From Undibacterium sp. CCC3.4 (lineage in GTDB: Bacteria; Pseudomonadota; Gammaproteobacteria; Burkholderiales; Burkholderiaceae_D): 64,000 nt of DNA. The notes beneath the pieces were generated by a model. The model was not told the DNA's origin, searched no databases, and was given only the letters and a program-made list of their open reading frames with translations. The translations under genes were made by a program, and so were the position numbers. Shown piece by piece: positions 51,801-61,059 of the stretch (position 1 is the stretch's first letter; each line of letters starts with the position of its first letter). Location of the stretch: positions 1,426,001 to 1,490,000 of the forward strand of contig NZ_CP133779.1 in assembly GCF_034347425.1 (NCBI RefSeq), in the 5' to 3' direction.

Positions 51801-53262
51801 GCTGGCGCAGCGGGGTGATGATGGCGTATTGAATGATCACGCTGCCGTCGCGTCGCTGATTGTGAAATTCGCCGCGCCAGATTAATCCCTGTTTTAGCGT
51901 TTGCAACAGTGACGGAAACCAGGGATCGGGAGTGTGTTGCGAGCGGATGATGTTGGGCGTGCGGCCAATGACTTCCTCGCGCGCATAGCCGAAGGTGCGT
52001 AGAAATGATTCATTGACGTATTCGATACGTTGATGGATATCGGTAATGATCACGGTTTCCGGGCTTTGTTCCAGCGCCAGCGATAATTTGTGCAGTTGAG
52101 CATCGGCGTGGTGTCGTTCGGTGACATCTTGCACGATACCGGTTAGTCTGAGCACGCGGCCAGCGGTATTGACGGTACGGTTGCCGGGCATGGCCCAGAT
52201 ATGGCGGATGCTGCCGTCGGGGCGGACGATGCGATATTCAAATGGCGCAGCGAGGCTGTGATCTTTGATCGTATTTTTCTGATGCATCACGACGTTGCTA
52301 ATGTCATCGGGATGGACGGTGGCCTGTATCATTTGTGCCATGTCGCCTTGGTATTGCGACAGGTCGCGCTGCCAAATCAATTCCATTTCTTTGGACCAAG
52401 TCAAACGCTTGAAATCAGGTTCCCAAACCCAGTGGCCAACATGCGCGGTTTGCTCGGCTTCGCGTAAATCCAGCTCGCTTTGGCGCAGCGCTTCTTCGGT
52501 GCGCTTGGCTTCGGAAATGTCGCGCGTAATGGCCAACAGCATTGCTTGCGTATTGGCATTTTCGTGCAAAGGCACCACATGGGTTTCCAGCCAGCGGCGC
52601 TGGCCGCGTAGGGTGACGATTTCAAATTGCAAGATGCTGCTGCCACCGGCCAGCACGGTATCGAACAAGGCTAAGAAGTCGGCCCGGTATTTGTGATCGA
52701 CGAAGGCTTGCAGCGTATGAGCGCGCACTTGCTCGATCTGTTCAGCTTGCAGCATGGCCAGACCGGCAGAATTAATTTCGAGCAAATACGCCTGCCGATC
52801 GAGCACGATGACGCTGTCGGGTTCGGCTTCGAAAATGGCACGCAGTCTTTGTTCGCTCAGTTTCAGTTTGGCTTCGGCCTGGTGTTTGTATAAAGCCAGT
52901 TCCAAGCCGGTATGCAATTCGCGGTCGGTGAACGGTTTGATGATGTAGCCGAAGGCATCGGATTGTTTGACGCGCTGCAGGATGTCTGCGTCGCTTTGGG
53001 CACTTAAAAAAATGACCGGTATGCCGCACTCGGCACGAATGATATTGGCGCTGGCGATGCCGTCTTGTTCTCCGGCGAGCATGATGTCCATCAAGATGAT
53101 GTCCGGTTGTAATTCCCGGGCCAGTACGGTCGCTTCTTCGCCATAGGCGGTAGCGGCAATGGCGACATAGCCGAGTAATTCGAGGCGAATTTGAATTTGC
53201 AGCGACAGCAATTCGTCGTCTTCGACGACTAATACTCTGGACTTGTGTTGGGGTAAAAGCAT
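48817..53262 (-). CDS. giant hybrid sensor kinase: REC-PAS3-HisKA-HATPase-REC-HPt-REC-EAL
   Basis: 1481 residues from ATG 53262, with GGAG upstream. Order: receiver (about 8-115), three PAS domains (about 130-255, 275-390 and 395-510), and HisKA with His553 in [12 protein letters not shown]. ATPase ([24 protein letters not shown]), receiver with Asp851 ([12 protein letters not shown]), HPt with His996 ([10 protein letters not shown]), receiver with Asp1128 and a C-terminal EAL follow (Glu1246 in [32 protein letters not shown]). All phosphorelay residues are present, and the EAL motif reads ECL. A complete phosphorelay ending in a cyclic-di-GMP phosphodiesterase in one chain is unusual. No transmembrane segment is seen. 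Confidence 0.92.
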   Translation of the reverse strand: MLLPQHKSRVLVVEDDELLSLQIQIRLELLGYVAIAATAYGEEATVLARELQPDIILMDIMLAGEQDGIASANIIRAECGIPVIFLSAQSDADILQRVKQSDAFGYIIKPFTDRELHTGLELALYKHQAEAKLKLSEQRLRAIFEAEPDSVIVLDRQAYLLEINSAGLAMLQAEQIEQVRAHTLQAFVDHKYRADFLALFDTVLAGGSSILQFEIVTLRGQRRWLETHVVPLHENANTQAMLLAITRDISEAKRTEEALRQSELDLREAEQTAHVGHWVWEPDFKRLTWSKEMELIWQRDLSQYQGDMAQMIQATVHPDDISNVVMHQKNTIKDHSLAAPFEYRIVRPDGSIRHIWAMPGNRTVNTAGRVLRLTGIVQDVTERHHADAQLHKLSLALEQSPETVIITDIHQRIEYVNESFLRTFGYAREEVIGRTPNIIRSQHTPDPWFPSLLQTLKQGLIWRGEFHNQRRDGSVIIQYAIITPLRQPDGRITHYVSVQEDITEKKRLAAELDTHRHHLEELVVSRTVELAEARHLAEAANEAKSNFIANMSHEIRSPMNGVLGMTYLAMAATSDPKQKDYLKKIQLSGQHLLHIVNDVLDFSKIEAGKMTLEALDFRLEDLLNDLASMMGNKLTGRDIGFRFDVDATLEKYLHGDPHRISQILINYTNNALKFTEHGEIVVRVRKVQDLGNTSLVRFEVEDSGIGMSPAQQAKLFQTFEQGDSSTTRKYGGTGLGLAICRQLARLMGGEVGVSSELGKGSIFWFSVQLDAAHPPACAAPAPAESYQPSELQLLAKQRGGITLLVADDNLFNQQIAAELLEAAGLTVLLASNGQQALELLTKKTVDGILMDIQMPVMDGLAATRALRSQEKFAHLPVIAMTANAMDEDRLQCLSAGMNDFIAKPFEPAILYRTLVRWLSDAPAVASSADSPDALRQSEIDPDLCIDLRELEKQLGPVPEKISKFANKFVDSARQGLLELDAACASRDQLALAALGHKFKSSARTVGAHQFADLCHRLEQLHDDTDGTAALAIVRSLHDWHSQIAHFVQRYVDAKGDPAIVSAAAIRAARRRAANAELHVLVLEDDANHIEIANSFLRQLGVTRIISCMDGHQALTMLRTYQPDLLLCDLHLHGMDGITFLRQIAELGFQGSVILVSSVDHNLLKAAESLVKAYGLHLLGALKKPLQADALELALAQQQQSRPARIPCQKEAALSLEELQHGLENGCVEIFYQPKVSVLNWHVVGAECLARWRHPERGIIGPASFVPVLEAHGMINQLTHEVLRKAAQQLGLWQQFGQSFKLSVNVSMDDLDQADLPEQFEHIVTSAGIETKQITLELTESRLMDNLTLSLEILTRLRLKGFGLSIDDFGTGFSTMENLKQLPVTELKVDRAFVNGATDDEAARAILGSSIQLGKIFRLNLVAEGVETQQDWDLIAHSGCDEVQGYFIAKPMAAAAFVDWKADWDQRLLQTGSTQLPLKDKP

Positions 53263-53385
53263 GCTCGCTCCACTGCACAAAGTAGGCTGTCAGATGACCG
53301 TAATGCAGAGCACGGGCCAGGCCCGACGCCATGTTGGACGTGCTGCGGGATGTGCCAGATTTTCTTGCGGTAGCTTGACAGCAAA

Positions 53386-54525
53386 TTAAAAGAAAGTGAT
53401 TTCGGAATCGTTGTTGGCGCTGCTGGCATCGGTGTTGCCATGATTGCGGTATTCATCGCTCATGGTGTAAGTCGACTGCAAGTCTGCCAACCATTGCTCG
53501 GTAGCCGGTAGCGCAATGTCACCGGCAAACGCGACGTTCGCTTGCATCTTGTTGATATCTTGACGTATCACGTCGAGTAATTGGCTGGTGCGATCTTGAA
53601 ATTGCAAACTGACCAGCAGTTCTTCGATATTGCCGCGAATATGATTGCCATGAGCGCGCAAATCTTCGGCAGCACTGCCCATGGCTTCCACATGCGAGAG
53701 TACGTCGCGTACTACGGCACCCGAGACTTCCAGCACTTTGCTGTCTTGAATGGCGGCACGGTCGGCGGTCGTTAAGGCGGTTTTCATCACCTCGGCCACA
53801 TTCTTGACGCGCTCGGTCATTCGTCGTCCGGTTTCGGCCGACATGTGCGAGAGCTTGCGCACCTCGCCAGCTACCACGGCAAAGCCGCGTCCATGCACGC
53901 CGACCCGGGCGGCTTCGATGGCGGCATTGATGGCCAGCAGATTGGTTTGCGCGGCAATTTGTCCAACTTCTTGGGCCATGGCATTGAGTTCATTGGTCGA
54001 TTTTGCCAGATCGCGTATGCAATGCAGTAATTCGTCTTTACTTTCTATCATGTTGGAAAAAGACGACACCACCGGTGCCAGCTCTTTTTTGCAAAGTTGC
54101 AGCAAGGTGATTGTGGCGTCAGAGTTTTTTGAGCTGTCCAGATTAGCCACGCCACCAAAGCCGGCGGCATCGAATTCATTGACCATGGAAGCAAAGCTGC
54201 CGATCAATTCTTCTACTGCTGTTTGCGTTTGCTGTTTGACCGAGGCGACATGGGCATCCCAGAGCGGCAAGACGTGATGGACCAAATTCGGTAATTCCGG
54301 TGCCGGATCGTATTTGTGTACCGGACTATGCTGCTCTGTCAGGTTTTCACGCAGTCGTGCCGTATGTAGTGACCATACCAGATATATGCCGCAAAGCAGT
54401 ATCAGCAAGCCAACCACGGTATTAAGCACAGTCAATGTCTGTGATAGCAGCGTCAGTGTGCCTGCTGCCAAGAGGAGCAATGCGAGCAGCAGATCGCCAT
54501 GTTTACGGAAAGAAAAATTCTGCAT
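53386..54525 (-). CDS. methyl-accepting chemotaxis-type receptor, no periplasmic domain
   Basis: 379 residues from ATG 54525. Two closely spaced membrane helices (about 10-50, LLLALLLLAAGTLTLLS and LNTVVGLLILLCGIYLVW) leave almost no periplasmic loop. A coiled coil leads to the signalling tip (QEVGQIAAQTNLLAINAAIEAARVGVHGRGFAVVAGEVRKLS). A C-terminal extension ends NDSEITFF. There is no HAMP domain, so it probably senses membrane or cytoplasmic cues. It is 123 bp upstream of the hybrid kinase on the same strand. Confidence 0.88.
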   Translation of the reverse strand: MQNFSFRKHGDLLLALLLLAAGTLTLLSQTLTVLNTVVGLLILLCGIYLVWSLHTARLRENLTEQHSPVHKYDPAPELPNLVHHVLPLWDAHVASVKQQTQTAVEELIGSFASMVNEFDAAGFGGVANLDSSKNSDATITLLQLCKKELAPVVSSFSNMIESKDELLHCIRDLAKSTNELNAMAQEVGQIAAQTNLLAINAAIEAARVGVHGRGFAVVAGEVRKLSHMSAETGRRMTERVKNVAEVMKTALTTADRAAIQDSKVLEVSGAVVRDVLSHVEAMGSAAEDLRAHGNHIRGNIEELLVSLQFQDRTSQLLDVIRQDINKMQANVAFAGDIALPATEQWLADLQSTYTMSDEYRNHGNTDASSANNDSEITFF

Positions 54526-54781
54526 GTTACCTATCCCAAAAGACACAGCATGAACTATTTGCAAACAAAAATGGCTGCGAAAACATATCTCGCAAGCAAC
54601 CTATATTGTGGCCGAATTCAAGGAAATGCAATCTTTTTGTTAAAAGAGCATGGGTTTTTTTTCTCGACTGTGGGTGGCAGCCTTGTTGTAGTGTGCTGAA
54701 ATGTGTGTTTTAGTCCACAATAAAGCCGTTAGTCGTTCTGTGATGCAATTTTTTGCGCTTTTCCGTGGGCGATGCTGCTGC

Positions 54782-55726
54782 TTATTTGCGGTTGGTTAAC
54801 GCCACGCCGCCGATGACCAGTGCGCCACCGATGAGCATGGAAATCAAGATCGGTTCACCCAGCAATACGGCGGCGAAACTGATACCGAACACGGGCACGA
54901 GGTTGTTGAACACTGCGGTGCGGCTTGGACCAATGGCTTTGACGCCTTCGTAATACCAAACGAAGCCTAAGACCGTGCCGAAGATGCCGAGGTAGGCGAG
55001 CGCGGCAAGGTCTGGCCAAGTGATGAGGCCGCTGTCGAAGCGCGTCAATTCGGTGCTGGCACCTAAGCTGAGCAACAACAGCCCCCACAAGGCCGCGTAG
55101 GTGGTGGCGGCCAATGGCGACAATCCGGTCAGAGCGTGGCGGCCGATGATGGTATAAGCGGCCCAGGCGCAGATGGCGATGCTCATGAAGACTTCGCCGG
55201 GTCCGAAGGCTTGCGCCAGATCGTGCACGGCCGCGAGCGGATCACCGCGTGTGATGACGATGGCCGCGCCGATAAACGCTATTCCTATGCCGGCCCAGCG
55301 TTGGCCCCCCAAGCGCTCACCGAACAGGGTGGCCAGCGCGAGTGCCGTGACAATCGGGTTGACGGCAACGAACAAGGCGGTACGTCCGGCGACCATGTGT
55401 TCTAAAGCTGAGAAGAAACAAATATTGTACAAAAAGATGCCGGTGGCACCGAGGGCGAAGGTCGCTTGCATTTGCGCGCGCGTCAGTTTCGGCAAGCCGC
55501 CTTCACGTTGCCACGCCAGCGGCAACAGCACCGCGCTGGCAATGGCAAAGCGCAGCGCCGCAGCGATCATCGGTGGTATGTGGTTGGCCAGCAGGCGTCC
55601 GGCAATGAAGGTGCCACCCCAGCACATGGCGACGATGAGCAATTTGACATAGGTGAGAGTGGGAACTTTGATCACGGGAAATTTCGGAAAGGAAAGGTTT
55701 TCAAGCTTACATGAAAGCGCTGCCAT
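54782..55726 (-). CDS. EamA/DMT family transporter
   Basis: 314 residues with ten predicted membrane helices in two EamA repeats: LLIVAMCWGGTFIAGRLLANHIPPMIAAALRFAIAS in the first, and GEVFMSIAICAWAAYTIIGRHAL with TVLGFVWYYEGVKAIGPSRTAVFNNLVPVFGISFAAVLLGE in the second. Drug/metabolite exporters of this type often move amino acids or nucleobases; no substrate can be named. No strong ribosome-binding site was found at ATG 55726 or at a GTG 18 codons downstream. Confidence 0.88.
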   Translation of the reverse strand: MAALSCKLENLSFPKFPVIKVPTLTYVKLLIVAMCWGGTFIAGRLLANHIPPMIAAALRFAIASAVLLPLAWQREGGLPKLTRAQMQATFALGATGIFLYNICFFSALEHMVAGRTALFVAVNPIVTALALATLFGERLGGQRWAGIGIAFIGAAIVITRGDPLAAVHDLAQAFGPGEVFMSIAICAWAAYTIIGRHALTGLSPLAATTYAALWGLLLLSLGASTELTRFDSGLITWPDLAALAYLGIFGTVLGFVWYYEGVKAIGPSRTAVFNNLVPVFGISFAAVLLGEPILISMLIGGALVIGGVALTNRK

Positions 55727-55848
55727 TGGGACGGCGATTAGTTAGTGACAAAAAGTAAATTTTTGAGTGGACTTTGGAAAACCCGTATAAACTGAAGCTT
55801 AATTGATTAACATCAAGTTGGACTGCAACTTGTTTGACGAGGAAAATT

Positions 55849-56937
55849 ATGCCGCCACCATTAGCCACGGAACAAATTCCCGCTGACGAGGAAAAATACG
55901 TCAGTGATTTGCGGCGACGTTTGCAAGCCAAAATTACCGCGCAATATCCGCAAGGTATCATGCGCCGCGACGCCCATCCCAAAATGCATGGTTTGGTGCG
56001 CGCGTATTTCATCGTTGAACCCGATTTGCCGGCGGCTTTACGGGTTGGTGTATTTAAGGAAAATCGTCGCTATAAAGCTTGGATACGCTTTTCCAATCAA
56101 AACGGGACGATACAGCCCGATATCAAAAGCGATATCCGTGGCATGGCGATTAAGCTGCTCGGCGTACCGGGTAAAAAATTAAGCGATACGACCGACGTCA
56201 GCGGTACCCACGATTTCATCCTCATCAGCAGCGATATCTTTGTGACCGCCAATGTGCGCGAATTTGCCGGTCTGATCAAAGCCATGACCAGCAATGTGCT
56301 TGCCATATTGTGGTATTTCGCCACGCATTGGCGGGTGGCCTACAATCTGTGGCATTCCATGCTCAAATTTGCCAACCCTTTGCACATCAGTTACTTCAGC
56401 ACCACCCCCTATCTGTTCGGCGAGCAGGCGGTCAAGTATGCGGTGGTACCGAGCACGCGCACGATAGATAGCTTGCCGCATCCGGCCAAAGTGAATTTTT
56501 TGCGCGATGCGATGGTGGCGCAATTGACGCAAGAAGATGCCTTATTCGATTTTTCCGTGCAACTGCAAACCGATGCCGTGCAAATGCCGATTGAAGACCC
56601 GGGCAAGCTGTGGTCGGAGCAGTTGTCGCCATTTCGGAAAGTGGCGACGATACGGATTCCACGGCAGAGTTTCAACAGCGATATCCAGCGCCAATTCGGT
56701 GAGGATATGTCGTTTACGCCATGGCGGGCCTTGCCCGAGCACCGCCCACTGGGTGGCATCAACCGCGCGCGCCGCGTGGTGTATGAGGCGATCTCAGCGT
56801 TTCGCCACCAGCATAACCATTTGCCGCGCGAAGAGCCGCTGAGCTGGGAAATTCCCGGCTTGAATGCCGACGAGCAGCAAAACCAGAACAGCCGTTTTCA
56901 GTGGGGTAATACCACCACTTTCAAGTCGGAGGAGTAA
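55849..56937 (+). CDS. catalase-fold (SrpA-like) heme protein
   Basis: 362 residues from ATG 55849, preceded by GACGAGGAAA. Catalase-family pattern in a short, divergent form: DAHPKMHGLVRAYFIVEPDLP (distal His region), WIRFSNQNGTIQPDIKSDIRGMAIKLLGVPG, YFSTTPYLFGEQAVKYAVVP and ARRVVYEAISAFRHQHN (proximal Tyr region). It lacks the catalase C-terminal domain and resembles SrpA and the heme domains related to allene oxide synthase, so peroxidase or fatty-acid hydroperoxide chemistry is as likely as hydrogen peroxide removal. It converges with the DyP operon, 9 bp between stops. Confidence 0.8.
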   Translation: MPPPLATEQIPADEEKYVSDLRRRLQAKITAQYPQGIMRRDAHPKMHGLVRAYFIVEPDLPAALRVGVFKENRRYKAWIRFSNQNGTIQPDIKSDIRGMAIKLLGVPGKKLSDTTDVSGTHDFILISSDIFVTANVREFAGLIKAMTSNVLAILWYFATHWRVAYNLWHSMLKFANPLHISYFSTTPYLFGEQAVKYAVVPSTRTIDSLPHPAKVNFLRDAMVAQLTQEDALFDFSVQLQTDAVQMPIEDPGKLWSEQLSPFRKVATIRIPRQSFNSDIQRQFGEDMSFTPWRALPEHRPLGGINRARRVVYEAISAFRHQHNHLPREEPLSWEIPGLNADEQQNQNSRFQWGNTTTFKSEE

Positions 56938-56946
56938 GGCAAGTGT

Positions 56947-58569
56947 TCAGGTCGGGTCGACGATGCCGCGTGCAATCATACGTAGCGCCGTTAAGCTGGG
57001 GATGAAAAAATATTCGCCGCCGCGGGTTTCGACGAAGCGCGGAATATTTGCCAACAGGTATGGTGCCTCGTCGCCAGCCGGATCAACTTGCAGTACCGCC
57101 TTGCTGGCCAGATGCGGATCGCTGCTGTGGTTACCGAGCAAAATTTCCTTGTCGTTAGCGGCCTTGAAATCATTGCCGTAATTAATCCATTGTTGCTGGA
57201 TGAATTCAAATTGGCGCTTGATGTCGGCATTGAGCATCATGATCACGATGCCATGATTGCCATCGTCGCGGCTGCGATCCACCACTTTGCCGTAGGGCAG
57301 ACCCCGGCGTAAAATGCGCCGGCGGTTGCTCAGCGCGCCCGGTGTGTCGAAGGCGCCGCTCATGGTTTTCAAAGAGCCGGGCAAGTCACCCGCTTCACGC
57401 CCCATCTGCAGCGAGGCACGCGGATTGATGCGCCGCATGTGGGCACTGAACGGACATTTAGCCCCGCTCATATCGTCATCGTAGCTGAAGTCGCTCAGCA
57501 TGCGGTCGCGCTGCTGCGGGTCGGCGGCGGCGAAAGCGGCATCGAATTCTTGTTTTTTTGCATGATCCGGCGCGCTCACCAGCGGCGCACCATTGTCGCG
57601 CCAGCGGCCGACGAATTTGGCTGCCAGCAATTCCGCACCGCCCGGATATTTCGCCCCTTCTTGTTGCAGATAACGGTCGAAGCTGGCGACATTTTCATGC
57701 AGCTTGCGGTAGACCATGTAGGTACCGTTGCGTGACAGTAAAACTGGCCGCGGTGCCGGCGGGTATTCGTGCGCTTCATCGATGTGGCCGAGCAAAAATT
57801 CACCGGTCGCCAGCGCCGCCCAACTGCCATCCGCCATTTGCTTGCCGCGTCCGCGCACGCGCGCGGCCTCGTAGGGCACGCCTTCAAACACCGGATCACC
57901 GATACCATCGGTATACCCGAAATGTTCTTTGGCGGTAGGCAAACCATTTTCCAGCACGACCGCGACATCTTGATAATCGAGCAGGGCACCCTGATCGCCA
58001 CGATGGCCGCCGAGCACCATCACGCCGCCGGCGCTGGCGGCGATGATGGACTGCAGCCAGGCATAGGCTTGTTGTAGATTGCTCTCACTCTGTGCCAATG
58101 CCTGTTGTATTCCCGCCAAGTCGGCTGATGTCGGTTGTGGCGCTTGGGCATTGAGTGAAATGAAAATATGTACGTCTTTATCGCGGGTTTCGCGGTTCTC
58201 GCGCCAGATCGGATCCCAGTGTTCGGGCGCGCTGACGCCATCGTCGCCGAGCATATCTTTGCGATGTTTCATGCCTTCGACGAATTCCGCTGAAAAGCCG
58301 ATCAAAGAACTGCGCGGTAATTCCAATTCTTTCAAACCTTGATAAGTGAAGGCGATATTCACGGTCCACGGTGGTGCCGGCACTTCATCGGCACCGGTGC
58401 CCCAGGCCACGGCCGTAGTGACACGTGCGGTGATGGCGGCGACAAAACTGCGCGCGCGTGCCGCATGGCGAATGTTGAGAAAAACATAGCGGGCTTTCGG
58501 GTAGCCGAAGCGTCCATAAGCGCGCAGTACATTGGCTTGAATATCGAGTAAATCGAGAGTGTGGCTCAT
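56947..58569 (-). CDS. DyP-type heme peroxidase
   Basis: 540 residues. The diagnostic GxxDG motif is in HFGYTDGIGDPVFEG (about 218-232). The heme-ligand His is in CPFSAHMRRINPR (about 375), with an Arg-rich NRRRILRRGLPYG segment after it. At 540 residues it is longer than the common 300-450, matching a long family class with an N-terminal ferredoxin-like half (VNIAFTYQGLKELELPRSSLIGF). No Tat or Sec signal is seen, so it is cytoplasmic or encapsulated. The start overlaps the previous stop by four bases (ATGA). It converges on the catalase-fold gene. Confidence 0.92.
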   Translation of the reverse strand: MSHTLDLLDIQANVLRAYGRFGYPKARYVFLNIRHAARARSFVAAITARVTTAVAWGTGADEVPAPPWTVNIAFTYQGLKELELPRSSLIGFSAEFVEGMKHRKDMLGDDGVSAPEHWDPIWRENRETRDKDVHIFISLNAQAPQPTSADLAGIQQALAQSESNLQQAYAWLQSIIAASAGGVMVLGGHRGDQGALLDYQDVAVVLENGLPTAKEHFGYTDGIGDPVFEGVPYEAARVRGRGKQMADGSWAALATGEFLLGHIDEAHEYPPAPRPVLLSRNGTYMVYRKLHENVASFDRYLQQEGAKYPGGAELLAAKFVGRWRDNGAPLVSAPDHAKKQEFDAAFAAADPQQRDRMLSDFSYDDDMSGAKCPFSAHMRRINPRASLQMGREAGDLPGSLKTMSGAFDTPGALSNRRRILRRGLPYGKVVDRSRDDGNHGIVIMMLNADIKRQFEFIQQQWINYGNDFKAANDKEILLGNHSSDPHLASKAVLQVDPAGDEAPYLLANIPRFVETRGGEYFFIPSLTALRMIARGIVDPT

Positions 58570-59285
58570 GCCTGGCTTTCAGTAGAGAGGCGGTACTGCC
58601 CGGCGTGCCAGCGGGGTCCAGACAGATTGTCCGGTGCCACGCGGGCGATGAAGGCGCGGTAATTGGCGCGCACGGTGGCAGCGGGCAAACCTTGGTTGGC
58701 AATGGCGAAGTGGCTCAATTCTTGTTTCAAATACAAAGCCTTCAATTGTTCATCGAGCGGTTTGTCATTCGAGCCGTTGAAAAACAAGGCATTTTTAAGC
58801 TGGCATTTTTTCATATAGACGATGAAATCGTCGGCATTGCGGACATCCTCAAAACCGTAGCAGTCGCCCCAGATTTCAGCGATGCGTGTTGGGATGGTCG
58901 CCCACATGCCGGCCAGATAGGCATCCGGAGTGGCAACTGGGCCAGCGTAAAAATTCGTACAGAAGACCAGGTAACGTGATTGCAATTGCTCTTGCACTGG
59001 TAATGCGCCGCGTCGCACACTGTCCGGTACCACCGGCAGCAGGTCGGTCAAGGTGTCGGGCAGACTGCCGCCCGGGGTGCTTTCGGTGCGTACATCGTCG
59101 AGCACAAAAAAACGGCACAAATAGGTATGCGGAACCTGTGCCATCGGGCTGTTGGACTCACTGTTCCAAGCTTGTAAGCGTTCGCGTATGGCGTCGGCAC
59201 AGGCGATTTCAGCACCCGGGACGCGACCGTTTTTAATCGGTGAAAGTGTGGTCAAACCATAGGAATTGCCGCTGACATTAGCCAT
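58566..59285 (-). CDS. unknown protein of the DyP operon, paralogue of the upstream gene
   Basis: 239 residues from ATG 59285 (MANVSGNSYGL), which overlaps the previous gene's stop by eight bases; longer frames run into that gene. No signal peptide. The segment HTYLCRFFVLDD, SRYLVFCTNFYAGP, AYLAGMWATIPTRIAEIWGDCYGF and NALFFNGSNDKPLDEQLKALYLKQEL aligns with the upstream 59278-59973 gene. The pattern resembles the dimeric alpha/beta-barrel half seen in DyP-associated proteins, so a structural or substrate-handling partner of the peroxidase is possible. No known domain name is claimed. Confidence 0.7.
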   Translation of the reverse strand: MANVSGNSYGLTTLSPIKNGRVPGAEIACADAIRERLQAWNSESNSPMAQVPHTYLCRFFVLDDVRTESTPGGSLPDTLTDLLPVVPDSVRRGALPVQEQLQSRYLVFCTNFYAGPVATPDAYLAGMWATIPTRIAEIWGDCYGFEDVRNADDFIVYMKKCQLKNALFFNGSNDKPLDEQLKALYLKQELSHFAIANQGLPAATVRANYRAFIARVAPDNLSGPRWHAGQYRLSTESQA

Positions 59286-59973
59286 GCTCGTGCTCCTTAT
59301 TAAGGCTGTTGGCCGTGGTGTCGTGTTGTTTTTGCTCGGCATGCCAGCGCTCACGTTTTTCGACCTGATAGGCCGACATGCTGATGATAGGCGTCGGATG
59401 CATGCTGCCGAGGTCGTGTTGCAGGCCACGCAGCAGGCCACGATAGCGTTGCATGAATTGTTCGTCGCTGCCTTGTTCTGCCAGGTGGTCGAAAGCGATC
59501 AGCTTGTCTTTGACGTTTTGCGCCGCCTTGATATCGTTGGAGGTGGCCAGCGGATAGGCGTTGTAGTAGTGAATCGTTTCAAGCTGGTTATACTGGATAT
59601 AGTCGTGAAATGGTGTCAAAGCCACCGATTTCGAGTAGCGCAGATTCCATTTCCAAAACAGATCGAGACCGCCCGGTATCGCAAAGGTAAAGGAATCGAC
59701 GTATTGATCCCAACTGCCGTTGAAGTTGCTGAAAAACAGCATGTACGCATAGCGCAAGTTTTCGCGCGGTTGTTGCGGCGAGAGATGGGGAAATTGGCGC
59801 GGCCCGATGATGGTCCAGCGAGCGTAGTGGATCAGCGAAAGCGTACTCAAGCCCAGCAAGGTACTCGGGCGCTTCAGCGCGACCCAGAAAAATAATTTGT
59901 TCAGCCACGCCGTATACCAGCGTATCGGGGTGATGACATTCATGGCGTAGGCTTTGCCTGCGATGTTGGACAT
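59278..59973 (-). CDS. unknown protein, first gene of the DyP operon
   Basis: 231 residues from ATG 59973, preceded by CCGGAG. One hydrophobic stretch near the N-terminus (WLNKLFFWVALKRPSTLLGLSTLSLI) could be a membrane anchor. IHYARWTIIGPRQFP and LRYAYMLFFSNFNGSWDQYVDSFTFAIPGGLDLFWKW match the pattern in the downstream gene, as does DYIQYNQLETIHYYNAYP further on. The two look like paralogues of one domain. With the DyP gene they form a tightly spaced operon. Confidence 0.7.
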   Translation of the reverse strand: MSNIAGKAYAMNVITPIRWYTAWLNKLFFWVALKRPSTLLGLSTLSLIHYARWTIIGPRQFPHLSPQQPRENLRYAYMLFFSNFNGSWDQYVDSFTFAIPGGLDLFWKWNLRYSKSVALTPFHDYIQYNQLETIHYYNAYPLATSNDIKAAQNVKDKLIAFDHLAEQGSDEQFMQRYRGLLRGLQHDLGSMHPTPIISMSAYQVEKRERWHAEQKQHDTTANSLNKEHEHG

Positions 59974-60255
59974 GGGTGGCTCCGGAAAGCTGAGACGGTA
60001 AAAGTTGCGGTTGATGTGATGATGTCAACCAAGGGTAGCATAATGCCAACTATCCGTGCTCAGATTTTCAGCAGACTGTTGCATTAGGTTCTCATTGCCA
60101 ACATCCAATTCTTCTATCAGGCGCGTTTGACGATACGCTCGTAATCCAAGATTCCCACCTGCGTGAGCATGGCGCGGTGCGCGTAGGGGGAAATGACGAG
60201 CAGAGCCGCAATGCGTTAAAGTTGAGTCATTGCAAAAAACTCTCAGGATCACGCC

Positions 60256-61059
60256 ATGTCAGCACTTCCCCCCGCCGCGATGCGTATGCCAGCTATTTTT
60301 GTCGGTCATGGTAGCCCCATGAATGCGCTCGACGACAATGATTACACGCGCTTTTTACATAGTTGGGGCCAGAGTTTGCCGCGCCCGCGGGCGATTCTGG
60401 TGGTGTCGGCGCATTGGATGACGAGCGCGGCGATTGCGTTCGGCGCACAGCCTGCGTCGCGCACGATACACGATTTCGGCGGCTTTCCGCCGGCCTTGTA
60501 TGCGCTCAGCTATCCGGCGCCCGGTGCACCGGCCTTGGCGCAGACCGCCGCCGACTTGATCCGCAGTTACCCAGCCGAGTTACGCAGCGATTGGGGGCTC
60601 GATCATGGGGCTTGGACGGTGCTGCGGCATATGTACCCGGCCGCCGATATACCGGTGTGGCAAGTGTCTTTGGTCGATGGTCTCGATGGCGCGGCGCATT
60701 ACCAATTTGGCCGCGAGCTGGCCGCTTTGCGTGAACAGGGGGTGTTGATCTTGGGTAGTGGAAACATTGTCCATAATCTGCGCGCGCTCGATTTCGGCAC
60801 GCCCGATGCCGCGCACGCCAGCCGCGCGTGGGCGGCGGACTTTGATGCGGCGGTCGCGGCCGCCCTGACGAAGCGCGATGATGCGGCACTGTGCGAGTAT
60901 CAGCACCTGAACGGGGCAGCGCTGGCCGTGCCGACACCTGAGCATTTTTTACCTTTGCTGGTCGTGCTTGGTGCCGCCGCTGCCAGCGAGGCGGCGAGCA
61001 CGGTGTTTCAGCAGTTTCAGCTCGGTACGCTCGGTATGCGCAGCGTTCAATTCGGCTGA
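60256..61059 (+). CDS. DODA-type extradiol dioxygenase (YgiD-like)
   Basis: 267 residues. 4,5-DOPA dioxygenase family with a zinc- or iron-site pattern: IFVGHGSPMNALDDN, VVSAHWMTSAAIAFG, GFPPALYALSYPAPG, LDHGAWTVLRHMYP and ILGSGNIVHNLRAL, supplying the conserved His residues. It cleaves catechol-type rings in plants and fungi; bacterial YgiD makes 4,5-seco-DOPA slowly and its physiological substrate is unclear. CAGGATCACG precedes the ATG. Its last 13 bp overlap the convergent MBL gene. Confidence 0.93.
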   Translation: MSALPPAAMRMPAIFVGHGSPMNALDDNDYTRFLHSWGQSLPRPRAILVVSAHWMTSAAIAFGAQPASRTIHDFGGFPPALYALSYPAPGAPALAQTAADLIRSYPAELRSDWGLDHGAWTVLRHMYPAADIPVWQVSLVDGLDGAAHYQFGRELAALREQGVLILGSGNIVHNLRALDFGTPDAAHASRAWAADFDAAVAAALTKRDDAALCEYQHLNGAALAVPTPEHFLPLLVVLGAAAASEAASTVFQQFQLGTLGMRSVQFG

